Source: Myxococcus sp046520405 (GTDB lineage: Bacteria > Myxococcota > Myxococcia > Myxococcales > Myxococcaceae). Taken from it: 41,730 bases of DNA. This document shows positions 18,775 through 27,924 of this stretch, one piece after another. How positions within the stretch are numbered: the first letter of the stretch is position 1; the number at the start of each line of letters is the position of its first letter. A model generated the notes under the pieces. That model was not told the DNA's origin. It searched no databases and saw only the letters and a program-made list of their open reading frames with translations. The translations under genes and the position numbers were made by a program. The stretch lies in the NCBI GenBank assembly GCA_046520405.1, contig JBKGHI010000049.1, positions 1-41,730 on the forward strand, in the 5' to 3' direction.

Positions 18775-20448
18775 ATGATTCGACGCCTCACCCTCGCCAT
18801 CGCCGTGTGCGCGACTGCCTGCGCGCCGGAAGACAGTCCCCCGGAGGTCGCGGAGAGCGAAGTGCTCGGCCAGCAGGAGCAGGCCGCCGAGCCGCTGGGC
18901 ACTCCCTCGGAGGCCAATGCCATCCGGTTCCTCGAGCAGGCCACGTTCGGACCGAAGCTCGCGGCCGGAGCGAGCCCCCTGCCCATCGACTCGGTGGAGT
19001 ACGTGATGGCCCAGGGCATCACCAACGCCATCACCGCGCAAGTCAACGCGGCCCGCTCCACCTACACCGGCGCGCTGGAGACGCGTGACATCAGCTCGCA
19101 GTTCTTCACGAATGCCATCCAGGGGAGGGATCAGCTCCGCCAGCGTGTGACGTTCGCGTTGAGCCAGATTTTCGTCGTCTCCCAGGGCGGCATCCCCAAC
19201 CTGACGGCCACGCCGGAGTCGGAGCCGAAGCTGGCCATGGCCGGCTACCTCAACACGCTGTCCGCGAACGCCTTCGGCAACTTCCGCACCCTGCTGGAGG
19301 CGATGACGCTGGACCCCGCCATGGGCACGTACCTGGACATGGCGAACAACAAGGCCTTCAAGACGAACGGCCAGCCGGTGGCGCCCAACGAGAACTACTC
19401 GCGGGAGATGCTCCAGCTCTTCACGCTGGGACTCCACAAGCTCAACGAGGACGGTACGGAGGTGGTGGACGCGGAAGGGGCGCCCATCCCCGCATACACG
19501 GAGGCCCACGTCCAGGCCTTCGCCCATGCGCTCTCCGGGTGGACGTATGCCAGCGCCGCGGGCTGCCCGACGGTGGGGCGCTCGAACACGGCCAGCTATG
19601 CGCAGAAGATGATTGGCTGTGACGTGAATCACGATTCGACGTCACGCGTGCTGCTCCGAGGCGTGTCCACCACGGCCGGCGGTGGCGCGGCGGCGCACCT
19701 GAAGCAGGCGCTGGATAACGTCTTCGCGGACCCGAACGTGCCGCCGTTCATCAGCAAGCAGCTCATCCAGCACCTGGTCACCAGCAACCCGCGCCCGGCC
19801 TACGTCAAGCGCGTGGTGAACGTCTTCAAGAACAACGGCAGCGGCGTGCGAGGCGACCTGCGCGCGGTGGTCCGCGCGATTCTGGAGGACGACGACGCGC
19901 GTGGTCCCCAGGCGCCGCTGGCGCAGTACGCCAGCTATGGACACCTGCGCTCGCCCGCGCTGTTCGTCACCACCTTGATTCGCTGGCTCAATGGCACGCT
20001 GGACACGGTGGGCGGCACCAAGGACCCGGGGGCGAAGCTGTATGCCTGGAGCACCGCCATGGGCCAGGCCGTGCCCCGGTCGCCGTCCGTCTTCAGCTAC
20101 TACCCGCCCAACGCGCCCGCGCCGGGAGGCAACGGCCTGCTCGGCCCGGAGTTCGCCATCCTCGACACGGCCACCGTGGCGGCGCGCGCCAACTTCGTGC
20201 ACGAACTGCTCTATTCGACGACGCCGGCCAACGCGGGCGTCCTGGTGAACGTGAGCGCGCTCCCGGCCGACCCCAATGACCTGGTGGTGTGGCTGGGCCG
20301 CTACTGGCTCCACCACACGATGTCCTCGGACCTCCAGCTCACCGTCTACAACGCCATCACCGATTCGCGCGCCGGAGACTCGACTCGCAAGCGGAAGCTG
20401 GCCGTCTATCTCACGTCGCTCTCCCCCGAGTTCCAGATTCAGAGGTAG
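18775..20448 (+). CDS. DUF1800 family lipoprotein
   Basis: A 557-residue exported protein. The N-terminus MIRRLTLAIAVCATAC followed by APED looks like a lipoprotein signal. The DUF1800 signatures are present: AIRFLEQATFGP, QLRQRVTFALSQIFVVS, MTLDPAMGTYLDMANNK and NENYSREMLQLFTLGL. The biochemical role of DUF1800 is not established; it is usually encoded beside a DUF1501 protein, as here (3 bases between stop and next ATG), which suggests a joint exported complex or process. ATG 18775 follows AGGAG about 10 bases upstream. Confidence 0.88.
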   Translation: MIRRLTLAIAVCATACAPEDSPPEVAESEVLGQQEQAAEPLGTPSEANAIRFLEQATFGPKLAAGASPLPIDSVEYVMAQGITNAITAQVNAARSTYTGALETRDISSQFFTNAIQGRDQLRQRVTFALSQIFVVSQGGIPNLTATPESEPKLAMAGYLNTLSANAFGNFRTLLEAMTLDPAMGTYLDMANNKAFKTNGQPVAPNENYSREMLQLFTLGLHKLNEDGTEVVDAEGAPIPAYTEAHVQAFAHALSGWTYASAAGCPTVGRSNTASYAQKMIGCDVNHDSTSRVLLRGVSTTAGGGAAAHLKQALDNVFADPNVPPFISKQLIQHLVTSNPRPAYVKRVVNVFKNNGSGVRGDLRAVVRAILEDDDARGPQAPLAQYASYGHLRSPALFVTTLIRWLNGTLDTVGGTKDPGAKLYAWSTAMGQAVPRSPSVFSYYPPNAPAPGGNGLLGPEFAILDTATVAARANFVHELLYSTTPANAGVLVNVSALPADPNDLVVWLGRYWLHHTMSSDLQLTVYNAITDSRAGDSTRKRKLAVYLTSLSPEFQIQR

Positions 20449-20451
20449 CCC

Positions 20452-22002
20452 ATGTCCTTCTCCAGACGACAGTTCCTTCGTGGTACGTCCAGTGGGCTGG
20501 GCCTGCTGGCCGCGTCATCCGCGCTGCCTCGCTGGCTGGTGGGCGAGGCCGAAGCCGCCACCCTCAGTGGCTACGCGGGCTACCGCGCCATCGTCAGCGT
20601 GTTCCTGCTGGGTGGCAATGACGCCAACAACATCCTGGTGCCGCTCGGCGCCACGCCCTACGCGCAGTACCGCGCGGCGCGGCCGAACATCGGCATTCCC
20701 CAGGCGGACCTGCTGCCCATCAGTCCGACGGGGTTGGGGACGAACACCTACGGGCTGCACCCCGCGCTCCAGAAGGTGCAGACGCTCTTCGGCCAGCAGC
20801 GCGCCGCGCTCGTGTGCAACGTGGGCTCGCTGGTGGTCCCCATGCGCAAGACGGACTACAGCAACGGCACCGTGGCCCGGCCGGACAACCTGTATTCCCA
20901 CAGCGACCAGCAGGACGCGTGGGCCAGCGCCATCGCGAATCCCTCCACCGCGCCGGTGCCCTTCGAACTCGTCGGCAAGTCGACGGGGTGGGGTGGCCGG
21001 ACGGCGGACAAGCTCCACGGACTCAACCCGGGCGAGTACCCGGAGGTGGTCTCCTTCGGGGGCAAGTCATTGTTCGCCGCGGGAGCCTTGCGCCAGCCGA
21101 TGATGGTGTCGTCCAGCGGCACGCTCGCGTTTCGCACGACGTCCGACGCCCACTTCAACACGCTCCAGGCCGAGGCGCTCGCCGACGTGATGGGCCACAC
21201 GAATGGCGTCACCCTGGAGGCGTCCTACGGCGGCATCTTCACCCAGGCGCAGACCTTCGCCACGTCTCGCGCCACGGCGCGCGACGCGGCGTGGACCGTG
21301 CTCCCGGCGGCCACGCGCACGGCGATTGACGCGTTGTTCGTCCCGCCCACGGGGGTGACCAACTGGACGCTGCTCACGCAGCTCTACCAGGTGCTGCGGG
21401 ACCTCGTCGCGGGTGCGACGCCCACGGCCCGGGGCGGTCTGGGCCTGCGGCGCCAGGAGTTCTCGGTGGGCCTGGGCGGCTTCGACACGCACGTGGGCCA
21501 GTTGTCGACGCACAACTCGCTGCTCACCCAGTTGGACTTCGCGCTGGACGCCTTCTATCAGGCGGTGGCGTTGCTGCGTTCGTCCGGAGCCTTCGGCGCC
21601 GCGCCGCCGCAGGCCACGCTCTTCACCATGAGCGACTTCAGCCGGACCATGGTGGAGAACTCGGACCGGGGCACGGACCACGCCTGGGGTGGCCACGCCA
21701 TCGTCATTGGCGAGCGCGTCGCGGGAGGCCGGTTCTACGGCACCTATCCGAACCTGGACCTGTCCGCCAACGGGGTGAACAACCTCGACACCACGGACTC
21801 GCGGGGCCGCTGGATTCCCACCTTGTCGGTGGACCAGTACGCCTATTCGCTGGCGTACTGGCTGGGCCTGTCGACGGCCGCCGAGCGCGAGTACGTGTTC
21901 CCCACCCTCGCGGGCTACATCGCCGCGGCGACGGCGGGCGGCTACCCCTCTTCCGCGCGTAACAACCGCATCGGCTTCATGCTGTCGGACACGACCACGT
22001 AG
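20452..22002 (+). CDS. Tat-exported DUF1501 protein
   Basis: A 516-residue protein with a twin-arginine signal (SRRQFLRGTSSGLGLLAASS), so it is folded before export and may carry a metal. The DUF1501 fold resembles the alkaline phosphatase/sulfatase group: LLGGNDANNILVPLG near the N-terminus, GGFDTHVGQLSTHNSLLTQL and DFSRTMVENSDRGTDHAWGG with probable metal-binding Asp/His. Its substrate is unknown. It forms a two-gene operon with the DUF1800 gene and ends at a strong hairpin shared with the convergent aminopeptidase gene. Confidence 0.88.
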   Translation: MSFSRRQFLRGTSSGLGLLAASSALPRWLVGEAEAATLSGYAGYRAIVSVFLLGGNDANNILVPLGATPYAQYRAARPNIGIPQADLLPISPTGLGTNTYGLHPALQKVQTLFGQQRAALVCNVGSLVVPMRKTDYSNGTVARPDNLYSHSDQQDAWASAIANPSTAPVPFELVGKSTGWGGRTADKLHGLNPGEYPEVVSFGGKSLFAAGALRQPMMVSSSGTLAFRTTSDAHFNTLQAEALADVMGHTNGVTLEASYGGIFTQAQTFATSRATARDAAWTVLPAATRTAIDALFVPPTGVTNWTLLTQLYQVLRDLVAGATPTARGGLGLRRQEFSVGLGGFDTHVGQLSTHNSLLTQLDFALDAFYQAVALLRSSGAFGAAPPQATLFTMSDFSRTMVENSDRGTDHAWGGHAIVIGERVAGGRFYGTYPNLDLSANGVNNLDTTDSRGRWIPTLSVDQYAYSLAYWLGLSTAAEREYVFPTLAGYIAAATAGGYPSSARNNRIGFMLSDTTT

Positions 22003-22011
22003 TGCCGCCAG

Positions 22012-22044
22012 GGGGCCCCGGTGCGTGTCATGCGCCGGGGCCCC
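22012..22044. terminator. Bidirectional hairpin between convergent genes
   Basis: GGGGCCCCGG (22012-22021) pairs perfectly with CCGGGGCCCC (22035-22044) around a 13-base loop. It lies between the stops of the DUF1501 gene and the M28 gene and can serve both strands. No T run. Confidence 0.65.
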
Positions 22045-22052
22045 GGGCCTGC

Positions 22053-23282
22053 TTACTGCGCGGGGCCCTTGGCCAGCTCGGCGACGTAGGCGGCGGCAAT
22101 CTTGGAGAACTTGAGCGCGTGCGCGGCCGTGCTGTCGGAGTTCGCCAGGGTGTCCCTGGAGGTGTGGATGTTGGGGTTCTTCTGGCCGACGGTCCCCTCG
22201 AAGGGGATGGAGGCCGCGATGCCCTGGTTGTGCCAGGAGGCATGGTCCGAGCACCCGTAGCCGCAGCTCGTATTGATGAACGGCACGCCGACGTACGTCG
22301 TAATCAGGTCGCGGATGAACTGGTTCTGGGCGGCGTTCGTGTTGTCGGTGACGATGCCCACATCCGATGCCGCGTTGACGTGCTTGTAGTTCGTCATGTC
22401 GAGCTGCAGCACCCCCACGACGGTGATGGCGGTGTTGCCCTTGTGCTCGATGGCGATTTCCCGCGAGCCACGCAGGCCCGTCTCCTCCGCGGCGTAGGCC
22501 ATGAACTTCACCGTGCGCTGGGGCCGGAAGTTGCGAGCCATGGCGACGCGGATGACCTCGGTGAACGTCGCGATGCCGGACGCGTCGTCATCTGCGCCAG
22601 GCGCCGCGCTGGTGGAGCTGATGGAGTCCAGGTGTCCACCCACGACGACGACCTCGTTGGGCAGCGTGCTCCCGGGGATGGTGAGGATGACGGAGGGCTG
22701 CCGCCAGCCCGTGTGCGTGCGGTACGCCACGGTGACATCCGTGCGTCCCGCGCTGGTGGCGTAGCCCTGCCACTTCCTCAAGACCAGGGCCGCGGCGTCC
22801 ACGCCGCCTTGCGAGGTCTGGCTGCGCGTGGGGAACGCGGACAGCTCGGCGATGGTGGTGCGGATGTTCGCGGCGGAGAGGTCACCTATCAGCGTGTTCG
22901 CGGTCGCGGCGTTGGTGAGGGTGTAGCTGACGGCCTTCTGGGTCGCTTGGGGCGGCACGGGCGTCAGGGACGCCAGGGCCTCCTCCCGCGTCTCGTAGGT
23001 GATGAAGCCCGCGCACCGGTCGAACTTCTCGTGCATCATCAGCGCCAGCCGCGACAGCTGGGACTCTCTCATCTGGAACACGCCCGCGTCCTCCTGCTGC
23101 TTGAGGGCGGTGGGCACGCTCCAGCCCTCTGCAGCGAAGGTCTCCTGCATGGGCGCGATGGCATCCGTGCCAATCGCAATCCAAACAGTCTTGTCGTCTG
23201 GCTTTGCCTTGATGGGTTCGGCAAGGGCCAGGGGGGCGTTCAGCAGCAACAGCGAGACCGGCATCCAGGTCTTCATCCGCAT
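22053..23282 (-). CDS. Secreted M28 zinc aminopeptidase
   Basis: A 409-residue exported peptidase related to Vibrio/Aeromonas leucyl aminopeptidases. The signal peptide is TWMPVSLLLLNAPLALA. All dizinc ligands can be placed: His217 (VVVGGHLDS), Asp231 (PGADDDASG), Glu266 with catalytic partner Glu267 (YAAEETGL), Asp295 (LQLDMTNY) and His373 (NIHTSRDTL). Cys340 and Cys344 (SCGYGCSDH) match the disulfide of the Vibrio enzyme. About 100 residues between signal and catalytic core would be the propeptide. ATG 23282 follows GGAGGAG. The enzyme fits extracellular protein digestion, central to predatory feeding. Confidence 0.93.
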   Translation of the reverse strand: MRMKTWMPVSLLLLNAPLALAEPIKAKPDDKTVWIAIGTDAIAPMQETFAAEGWSVPTALKQQEDAGVFQMRESQLSRLALMMHEKFDRCAGFITYETREEALASLTPVPPQATQKAVSYTLTNAATANTLIGDLSAANIRTTIAELSAFPTRSQTSQGGVDAAALVLRKWQGYATSAGRTDVTVAYRTHTGWRQPSVILTIPGSTLPNEVVVVGGHLDSISSTSAAPGADDDASGIATFTEVIRVAMARNFRPQRTVKFMAYAAEETGLRGSREIAIEHKGNTAITVVGVLQLDMTNYKHVNAASDVGIVTDNTNAAQNQFIRDLITTYVGVPFINTSCGYGCSDHASWHNQGIAASIPFEGTVGQKNPNIHTSRDTLANSDSTAAHALKFSKIAAAYVAELAKGPAQ

Positions 23283-23364
23283 TGCTCCTCCGGGGGACGG
23301 CGTTGCGTCGCAGCACGGGGACGGGCTGCGCCCGGGAGCCTCTGCTTTTCGCGGAAGAAAGGCT

Positions 23365-23386
23365 TACAATGAACACCCAGGGGTGT
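23365..23386 (+). promoter_or_regulatory. Promoter-like box followed by palindrome
   Basis: TACAAT (23365-23370) resembles a -10 box. It is followed at once by ACACCC-AG-GGGTGT (23373-23386), a perfect 6-bp inverted repeat where transcription would start. It lies 70 bases before the small lipoprotein gene. A repressor site is the simplest reading. Confidence 0.4.
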
Positions 23387-23456
23387 GGGAAAGCAGACAG
23401 TCCCCGTCGTCCCTCGAATGCTTCACCTGGATACCTTCACTCGTTGGAGTCGAAAC

Positions 23457-23786
23457 ATGCGTCGTGCCGCGTCGTGGATTTCCTGGATGTGTGTGGCCGC
23501 CCTGGGCGTGATGGGCTGTGGCGGTACCGAGCTGGACACGCAAGAGCCCCTGTCCGGTGGCGAGGTGCGGCAGATGAAGTACTACGCCTATTGTGAGACG
23601 GACGCCTACGGCTACCAGACGGGCCGCTGCATTGATTTCCATGCCTACGCGTACTGCGCGGACGCGCCCCTCCTGGGGTGCTACGTGGGTGCCCGTGCGC
23701 CTGTCTCGCGCGTCAGCAGTGCCTGTGGCACCTACGTGAACGACTCGAACTGCGACGGCAAGTACCTGCCCGAAGCCGTCGAGTAG
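23457..23786 (+). CDS. Small Tyr/Cys-rich lipoprotein
   Basis: A 109-residue exported lipoprotein; lipobox VMGC puts the lipidated Cys at residue 21. The mature part is rich in Tyr and has six further Cys (KYYAYCETDAYGYQTGRC, HAYAYCADAPLLGCYV, SACGTYVNDSNCDGK), suggesting a disulfide-stabilised surface domain. I do not recognise the family with confidence. The ATG at 23457 is the one directly before the signal sequence; earlier in-frame ATGs would add a non-signal extension. Divergent from the M28 aminopeptidase. Confidence 0.75.
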   Translation: MRRAASWISWMCVAALGVMGCGGTELDTQEPLSGGEVRQMKYYAYCETDAYGYQTGRCIDFHAYAYCADAPLLGCYVGARAPVSRVSSACGTYVNDSNCDGKYLPEAVE

Positions 23787-23842
23787 TCACGAGGGGCAGG
23801 CGAGCGGTGTGTCACCCGCCCGTCCTGAATCTCTGGCGCCAG

Positions 23843-23878
23843 GGGGCGCATCCGCCTGACATAGAGTGGGTGCGCCCC
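23843..23878. repeat. 8-bp inverted repeat upstream of GMC oxidoreductase
   Basis: GGGGCGCA (23843-23850) and TGCGCCCC (23871-23878) are perfect inverted copies with a 20-base spacer, 54 bases before the oxidoreductase ATG and 57 after the lipoprotein stop. It may be a weak terminator for the lipoprotein gene or an operator. Confidence 0.35.
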
Positions 23879-23931
23879 ACGCCGCTCGCGGGGCTTTCGC
23901 GGCGCGGACGCCGAGGAGAGGCAGGACGGCC

Positions 23932-25539
23932 ATGGACTGCGACTGGCTCATCATCGGCTCGGGGTTCGGAGGCAGCGTCAGCGCGCTCCGGCTGACCGAG
24001 AAGGGCTACCGAGTCGTGGTGTTGGAGAAGGGGCGGCGCCTGCGCGCTCCGGACTTCCCGAAGACGAACTGGCAACTGACGCGCTGGTTCTGGATGCCCA
24101 CGCTGGGGTGGCGGGGGCTGTTCGAGATGACGTTCTTCCGCCACGTCACCGTGCTGTCGGGAGTGGGCGTTGGCGGCGGCTCGCTCGTGTACGCCAACAC
24201 GCTCCCCATCCCCCGGGATGACTTCTTCCAGGCCTCCTCGTGGGGGCACCTCGCCGCGTGGAAGGAGGAACTGGCGCCGCACTACACCACCGCGCGGAGG
24301 ATGCTGGGCGCCACCCCGAATCCCCTGCGCACGGTGCCGGACCAGGTGATTCAGGACGTGGGCGCGGACCTGGGCCGCACGGACTTCCAGCCCACCACCG
24401 TGGCCGTGTACTTCGGCGAGCCGGGTGTCACCGTGAAGGACCCGTACTTCAACGGAGAGGGGCCGGACCGGACGGGCTGCAACGCGTGTGGCGGATGCAT
24501 GCTGGGATGCCGCTTCGACGCCAAGAACACGCTGGACAAGAACTATCTCCACCTGGCGGAGCGGCGGGGGCTCGCCTTGCACGCGGACACGGAAGTCACG
24601 TGGGTGCGTCCGCTGCCGGAAGGGGGCTACGAAGTCGAGGCGCTCCAGGGCGCCCGACGCTTCTTCCGGAAGAAGGTGCGCTACACCGCGAAGCACGTCG
24701 TCTTCGCGGGGGGCGTGCTGGGCACGTTGGACTTGCTGTTGAAGTTGAAGGTGAGTCCGGACGGGCTGCCGCGCTTGTCGGACCGGCTGGGCGACGGCGT
24801 GCGCACCAACTCCGAGGCGCTGGTGGGCGTGGTGAGCGGGCGCAAGGAGCACGATTTGTCACGGGGCATCGCCATCGGCTCCATCCTGCATACCGATGAG
24901 CAGTCCCACTTGGAGCCCGTGCGTTACTCGGAGGGCTCGGGCTTCTTCCGGCTGCTGATGGCGCCGCAGGTGTCGGGGGCCACGGTGTTCCAGCGCGTGA
25001 CGCGGCTGGTGGGCTTGCTGGCCCGGCACCCGCTGCGCTTCCTCAAGGCGTGGTTCGTCCCGGACTTCGCGCGGCGGACCCTGATTCTGCTCTACATGCG
25101 CACCCTGGAGGGGCACCTGCGCATGAAGCGCTCACCGAGGTTGGGGCTGGGCACCACGCTCCAGGCGGGGCCGGCGCCGAGCGCCAACATGCCGGAGGCG
25201 TTCGACCTGGCTCGGCGTGTGGCGGACAAGCTGGACGGCTATCCGATGACCATCGTCAGCGAGACGGTGCTGGGCATCCCGACGACGGCGCACATCCTGG
25301 GCGGCTGCTGCATGGGGGATTCCGCGGAGACGGGCGTCATCGATTCGCGGCACCGCGTGTTCGGCCATGAGGGCCTGTACGTGGTGGACGGCTCCGCCAT
25401 CTCCGCCAACCCGGGCGTCAATCCGTCGCTCACGATTACGGCGCTGGCCGAGCGCGCGATGAGCTTCATCCCCGCGGCCCGGACGGCGCCGCGGGAGGAA
25501 GTGGCAGTGCCCCTGTCTTCGGGCGCCCGCGCGAGCTGA
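23932..25539 (+). CDS. GMC-family FAD oxidoreductase (cholesterol oxidase-like)
   Basis: A 535-residue flavoprotein. The dinucleotide site is LIIGSGFGGSVSALRL near residue 7, followed by VVVLEKG. GVGVGGGSLVYANTLPIPRD is the second flavin contact. A Cys cluster GCNACGGCMLGC (about 182-193) is seen in the cholesterol oxidase-like branch. The C-terminus has HILGGCCMGDS and the flavin-closing LYVVDGSAISANPGVNPSLT. It probably oxidises a sterol or other hydrophobic alcohol. No signal peptide is visible. ATG 23932 is the start that places the FAD motif at the N-terminus; GGAGAGG lies about 13 bases before. Confidence 0.85.
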   Translation: MDCDWLIIGSGFGGSVSALRLTEKGYRVVVLEKGRRLRAPDFPKTNWQLTRWFWMPTLGWRGLFEMTFFRHVTVLSGVGVGGGSLVYANTLPIPRDDFFQASSWGHLAAWKEELAPHYTTARRMLGATPNPLRTVPDQVIQDVGADLGRTDFQPTTVAVYFGEPGVTVKDPYFNGEGPDRTGCNACGGCMLGCRFDAKNTLDKNYLHLAERRGLALHADTEVTWVRPLPEGGYEVEALQGARRFFRKKVRYTAKHVVFAGGVLGTLDLLLKLKVSPDGLPRLSDRLGDGVRTNSEALVGVVSGRKEHDLSRGIAIGSILHTDEQSHLEPVRYSEGSGFFRLLMAPQVSGATVFQRVTRLVGLLARHPLRFLKAWFVPDFARRTLILLYMRTLEGHLRMKRSPRLGLGTTLQAGPAPSANMPEAFDLARRVADKLDGYPMTIVSETVLGIPTTAHILGGCCMGDSAETGVIDSRHRVFGHEGLYVVDGSAISANPGVNPSLTITALAERAMSFIPAARTAPREEVAVPLSSGARAS

Positions 25540-25542
25540 AGG

Positions 25543-26058
25543 CTACAGCCGGACCTGGAGCTCGTAGCGGCGGTTCTTCGCCTTCTTGGCGGCGGTGTCG
25601 TCGGGCTTCACCAGCATCTTCTCGGAGCCGTAGCCCACGGCGATGATTTCGCTCCGGGGGATGCCGCGCGCGATGAGCTCCTTGACGATGGTCTCCGCGC
25701 GCTGCTCACTGAGCGCCTTGTTCTTGGCCGCGTCACCGGTGGAGTCGGTGTGGCCGGAGACCTCGAACTTGTAGGACTTCAGGCCCGCGGCGACGAGCTG
25801 CTTCTTGGCGTCGACGAGCGCATTGGTCAGCTTCTTGAGCTTCGCGTCGCAGCCAGGCTCGAGCGTGGCGGTGCCCGTCTTGAAGCTGCACTGGTTCGCC
25901 CGGCCCTCGTCCATCAGCTTGGTGTTGACGCGCTTCTCCACGGCGGACTTGCCTGCATCGCCCGCCGCCTTGGTGAGGGAGCCGAACCCGCCCTGCGCGG
26001 AAGCCACGCCGGGAAGGGTGAGTAGCGACACGGTGATGCACAGGGCCTTGAGCTTCAT
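25543..26058 (-). CDS. OmpA-domain peptidoglycan-binding protein
   Basis: A 171-residue exported protein with signal peptide MKLKALCITVSLLTLPGVASA. After a short helical segment, the OmpA C-terminal domain has FEVSGHTDSTGD, ALSEQRAETIVKELI and the closing KNRRYELQVRL; these residues hold diaminopimelate in wall peptides. Cys at CSFKTGTATLEPGC may form a disulfide. There is no lipobox, so it is soluble in the periplasm or inserted by unknown means. It converges on the GMC gene (3 bases apart) and is divergent from dgt. Confidence 0.88.
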   Translation of the reverse strand: MKLKALCITVSLLTLPGVASAQGGFGSLTKAAGDAGKSAVEKRVNTKLMDEGRANQCSFKTGTATLEPGCDAKLKKLTNALVDAKKQLVAAGLKSYKFEVSGHTDSTGDAAKNKALSEQRAETIVKELIARGIPRSEIIAVGYGSEKMLVKPDDTAAKKAKNRRYELQVRL

Positions 26059-26217
26059 ACGTGAGGACGCCTCGTTTGGTTGGGCGGGTTTCGCCGGGCG
26101 GGAGGCTGCCCGGGGGCGGCGTCGGCGTCCAGCGGCGCGGTGTGTCCCATGGGAGGGGGCGTCGGGGGCCCGTCCGCCCGGCTGGTAAAACTTGCCTCGG
26201 TGCGTGAGGGGGGCAGC

Positions 26218-27714
26218 ATGTCACTCCGGGTCCCTTCGCACAGCGAGGCAGGCGTGAGCAGCAGCAGTCGAACCGAGCGTTGGCGGCAGCTTCTGTCGGG
26301 TTACCGGGTGGGCTCGGAGAAGAAGCCGGTGGAGGAGCCGGCGCCGGCTCTGAGCGACATGGACGCGCTGCTCCAGGACGAGCGGACCGATTACGACCGG
26401 GACTATGACCGCATCGTCTTCTCCGCGGAGTTCCGTTGCCTGCATGACAAGACGCAGGTGTTTCCGCTGTCCACGAGCGACTACACGCGCACGCGGTTGA
26501 CCCACAGCATCGAGGCCTCCTGTGTGGGGCGCTCGCTGGGGGCGCTCGCGGGGCGGGGGTTGCTGGCGCGTGATGTGAAGGTGAATCCCTCCCATCTGGG
26601 CACGATTGTCGCGGCGGCGTGCCTGGCGCATGACATTGGGAATCCTCCCTTCGGGCACTCGGGCGAGGCGGCGATTCAGCATTGGGTGTCACAGCGACTG
26701 GTGCCTCCGGACGGACGGCCGAGTCCGTTCGAGAAGCTGGAGCAGTGGAAGGACCTGGAGTCCTTCGAGGGCAATGCGCAGGGCTTCCGCATCCTCAACC
26801 GGCTTCAGTCGCGGGAGCGGCGGGGCGGCTTGCGGTACACGGCGGCCACGCTGGGGGCGATGAGCAAGTACCCGCGTGCGTCGGTGCTGCCGGGCGGGCG
26901 AGAGCGGGACAAGGCTCGCGTGTCGGAGAAGAAGTTCGGTTACTTCCAGGATGATGAGACCCTGGCGCTGGAGACGTATCGCGCGTTGGGGTTGGTGGAG
27001 CGCGAGCCTGGCGTGTTCTCAAGGCATCCGCTGGCGTTCCTCGTCGAGGCGGCGGATGACATCTGCTACGCGGTCATCGACTTGGAGGACTCCGCGAAGC
27101 TGGGGCTGGTTCCCATCAAGGATGCGTGTGAGTTGCTGGACGCGGTGTTGCCCAAGCCCGTGACGGGGCCCGTGCGCCCGCCGCCGTCGCATCTGGAGAC
27201 ACGGTTGGCCCAGGCGCGAGCGCGGGCCATTGGCGAGCTCATCCAGGCGTGCGTGAAGGTGTTCCTGGAGAACGTGGAGGCGATGGAGGAGGGGCGGTGG
27301 GAGAAGCCGCTGGCCTCCGCGCGGGATGATGTGAAGAAGCCGCTGGATGCCATTCGCAACCTGACGCGGCGCTACGGCTATGAGAGCGAGCGCGTGCTCC
27401 AGATTGAGAGCGCGGGCTTCAAGACGCTGGGCGGGTTGCTGGACATGTTCGCGATGGCGGTCGTCACCGACACGCCGAACCGCGAGGAGAAGAAGCTCCG
27501 GCAGTTGCTGCCACCGGACCTCTTCCAGCGCCCGGAGTTCGCCCGGGAGACGGCGGCGGAGTCAGCGTCGCGGGATGAAGTCATCACCGAGGCGGTGGCC
27601 CGGTTGTCGAAGTACCAGCGGCTGCTCTGCGTGACGGACTATATCTCTGGGATGACGGACGGCTTCGCGGTCGAGTTGTTCCAGCGGCTGTCTGGCATCA
27701 AGCTGCCGACGTAG
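26218..27714 (+). CDS. dgt: dGTP triphosphohydrolase (dGTPase)
   Basis: A 498-residue HD-superfamily enzyme releasing triphosphate from dGTP. N-terminal signature DRIVFSAEFRCLHDKTQVFP, then RTRLTHSIEAS (His96), CLAHDIGNPPFGHSGE (His138, Asp139 of the HD pair) and AADDICYAVIDLED (the second-metal Asp). It keeps dNTP pools balanced and may help against phage. Start ATG 26218 follows GAGGGGGG; the longer in-frame extension lacks a better ribosome site. The segment after the stop (27715 on) changes in base composition, so the gene borders an accessory patch. Confidence 0.93.
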   Translation: MSLRVPSHSEAGVSSSSRTERWRQLLSGYRVGSEKKPVEEPAPALSDMDALLQDERTDYDRDYDRIVFSAEFRCLHDKTQVFPLSTSDYTRTRLTHSIEASCVGRSLGALAGRGLLARDVKVNPSHLGTIVAAACLAHDIGNPPFGHSGEAAIQHWVSQRLVPPDGRPSPFEKLEQWKDLESFEGNAQGFRILNRLQSRERRGGLRYTAATLGAMSKYPRASVLPGGRERDKARVSEKKFGYFQDDETLALETYRALGLVEREPGVFSRHPLAFLVEAADDICYAVIDLEDSAKLGLVPIKDACELLDAVLPKPVTGPVRPPPSHLETRLAQARARAIGELIQACVKVFLENVEAMEEGRWEKPLASARDDVKKPLDAIRNLTRRYGYESERVLQIESAGFKTLGGLLDMFAMAVVTDTPNREEKKLRQLLPPDLFQRPEFARETAAESASRDEVITEAVARLSKYQRLLCVTDYISGMTDGFAVELFQRLSGIKLPT

Positions 27715-27744
27715 TAGATATGATGTGTATCCGGTTGGTCACGA

Positions 27745-27924
27745 ATGCTCTTTTACGACTGCCGTAGCCTAAGGACAAGCTGCCTGCCTGCGGCGGAGAC
27801 GGTGCTGCACGAGACGGCTCACCTCTGCGGTCCGTGGCCCACTGGCACTCCGCACAACAAGAAGGACGGCGACCTCTACAAGCGCATCGAGGCGTGCGCC
27901 GTAGAGATCGCCGGGAGCAAGTGA
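27745..27924 (+). pseudogene. C-terminal fragment of an HExxH metallopeptidase-like protein
   Basis: A 59-residue frame from ATG 27745 to TGA 27922-27924. It contains ETVLHETAHLCGPWPTGTPH, an HExxH zinc motif in a hydrophobic helix, and ends DLYKRIEACAVEIAGSK. An in-frame TGA at 27721 limits it upstream, and only 30 bases separate it from the dgt stop, so the N-terminal part of a normal peptidase is absent: it looks like the remnant left by a deletion. The stop overlaps the next gene's ATG (TGATG), so the coupling to the lipoprotein survives. Whether it is still translated is unknown. Confidence 0.55.
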
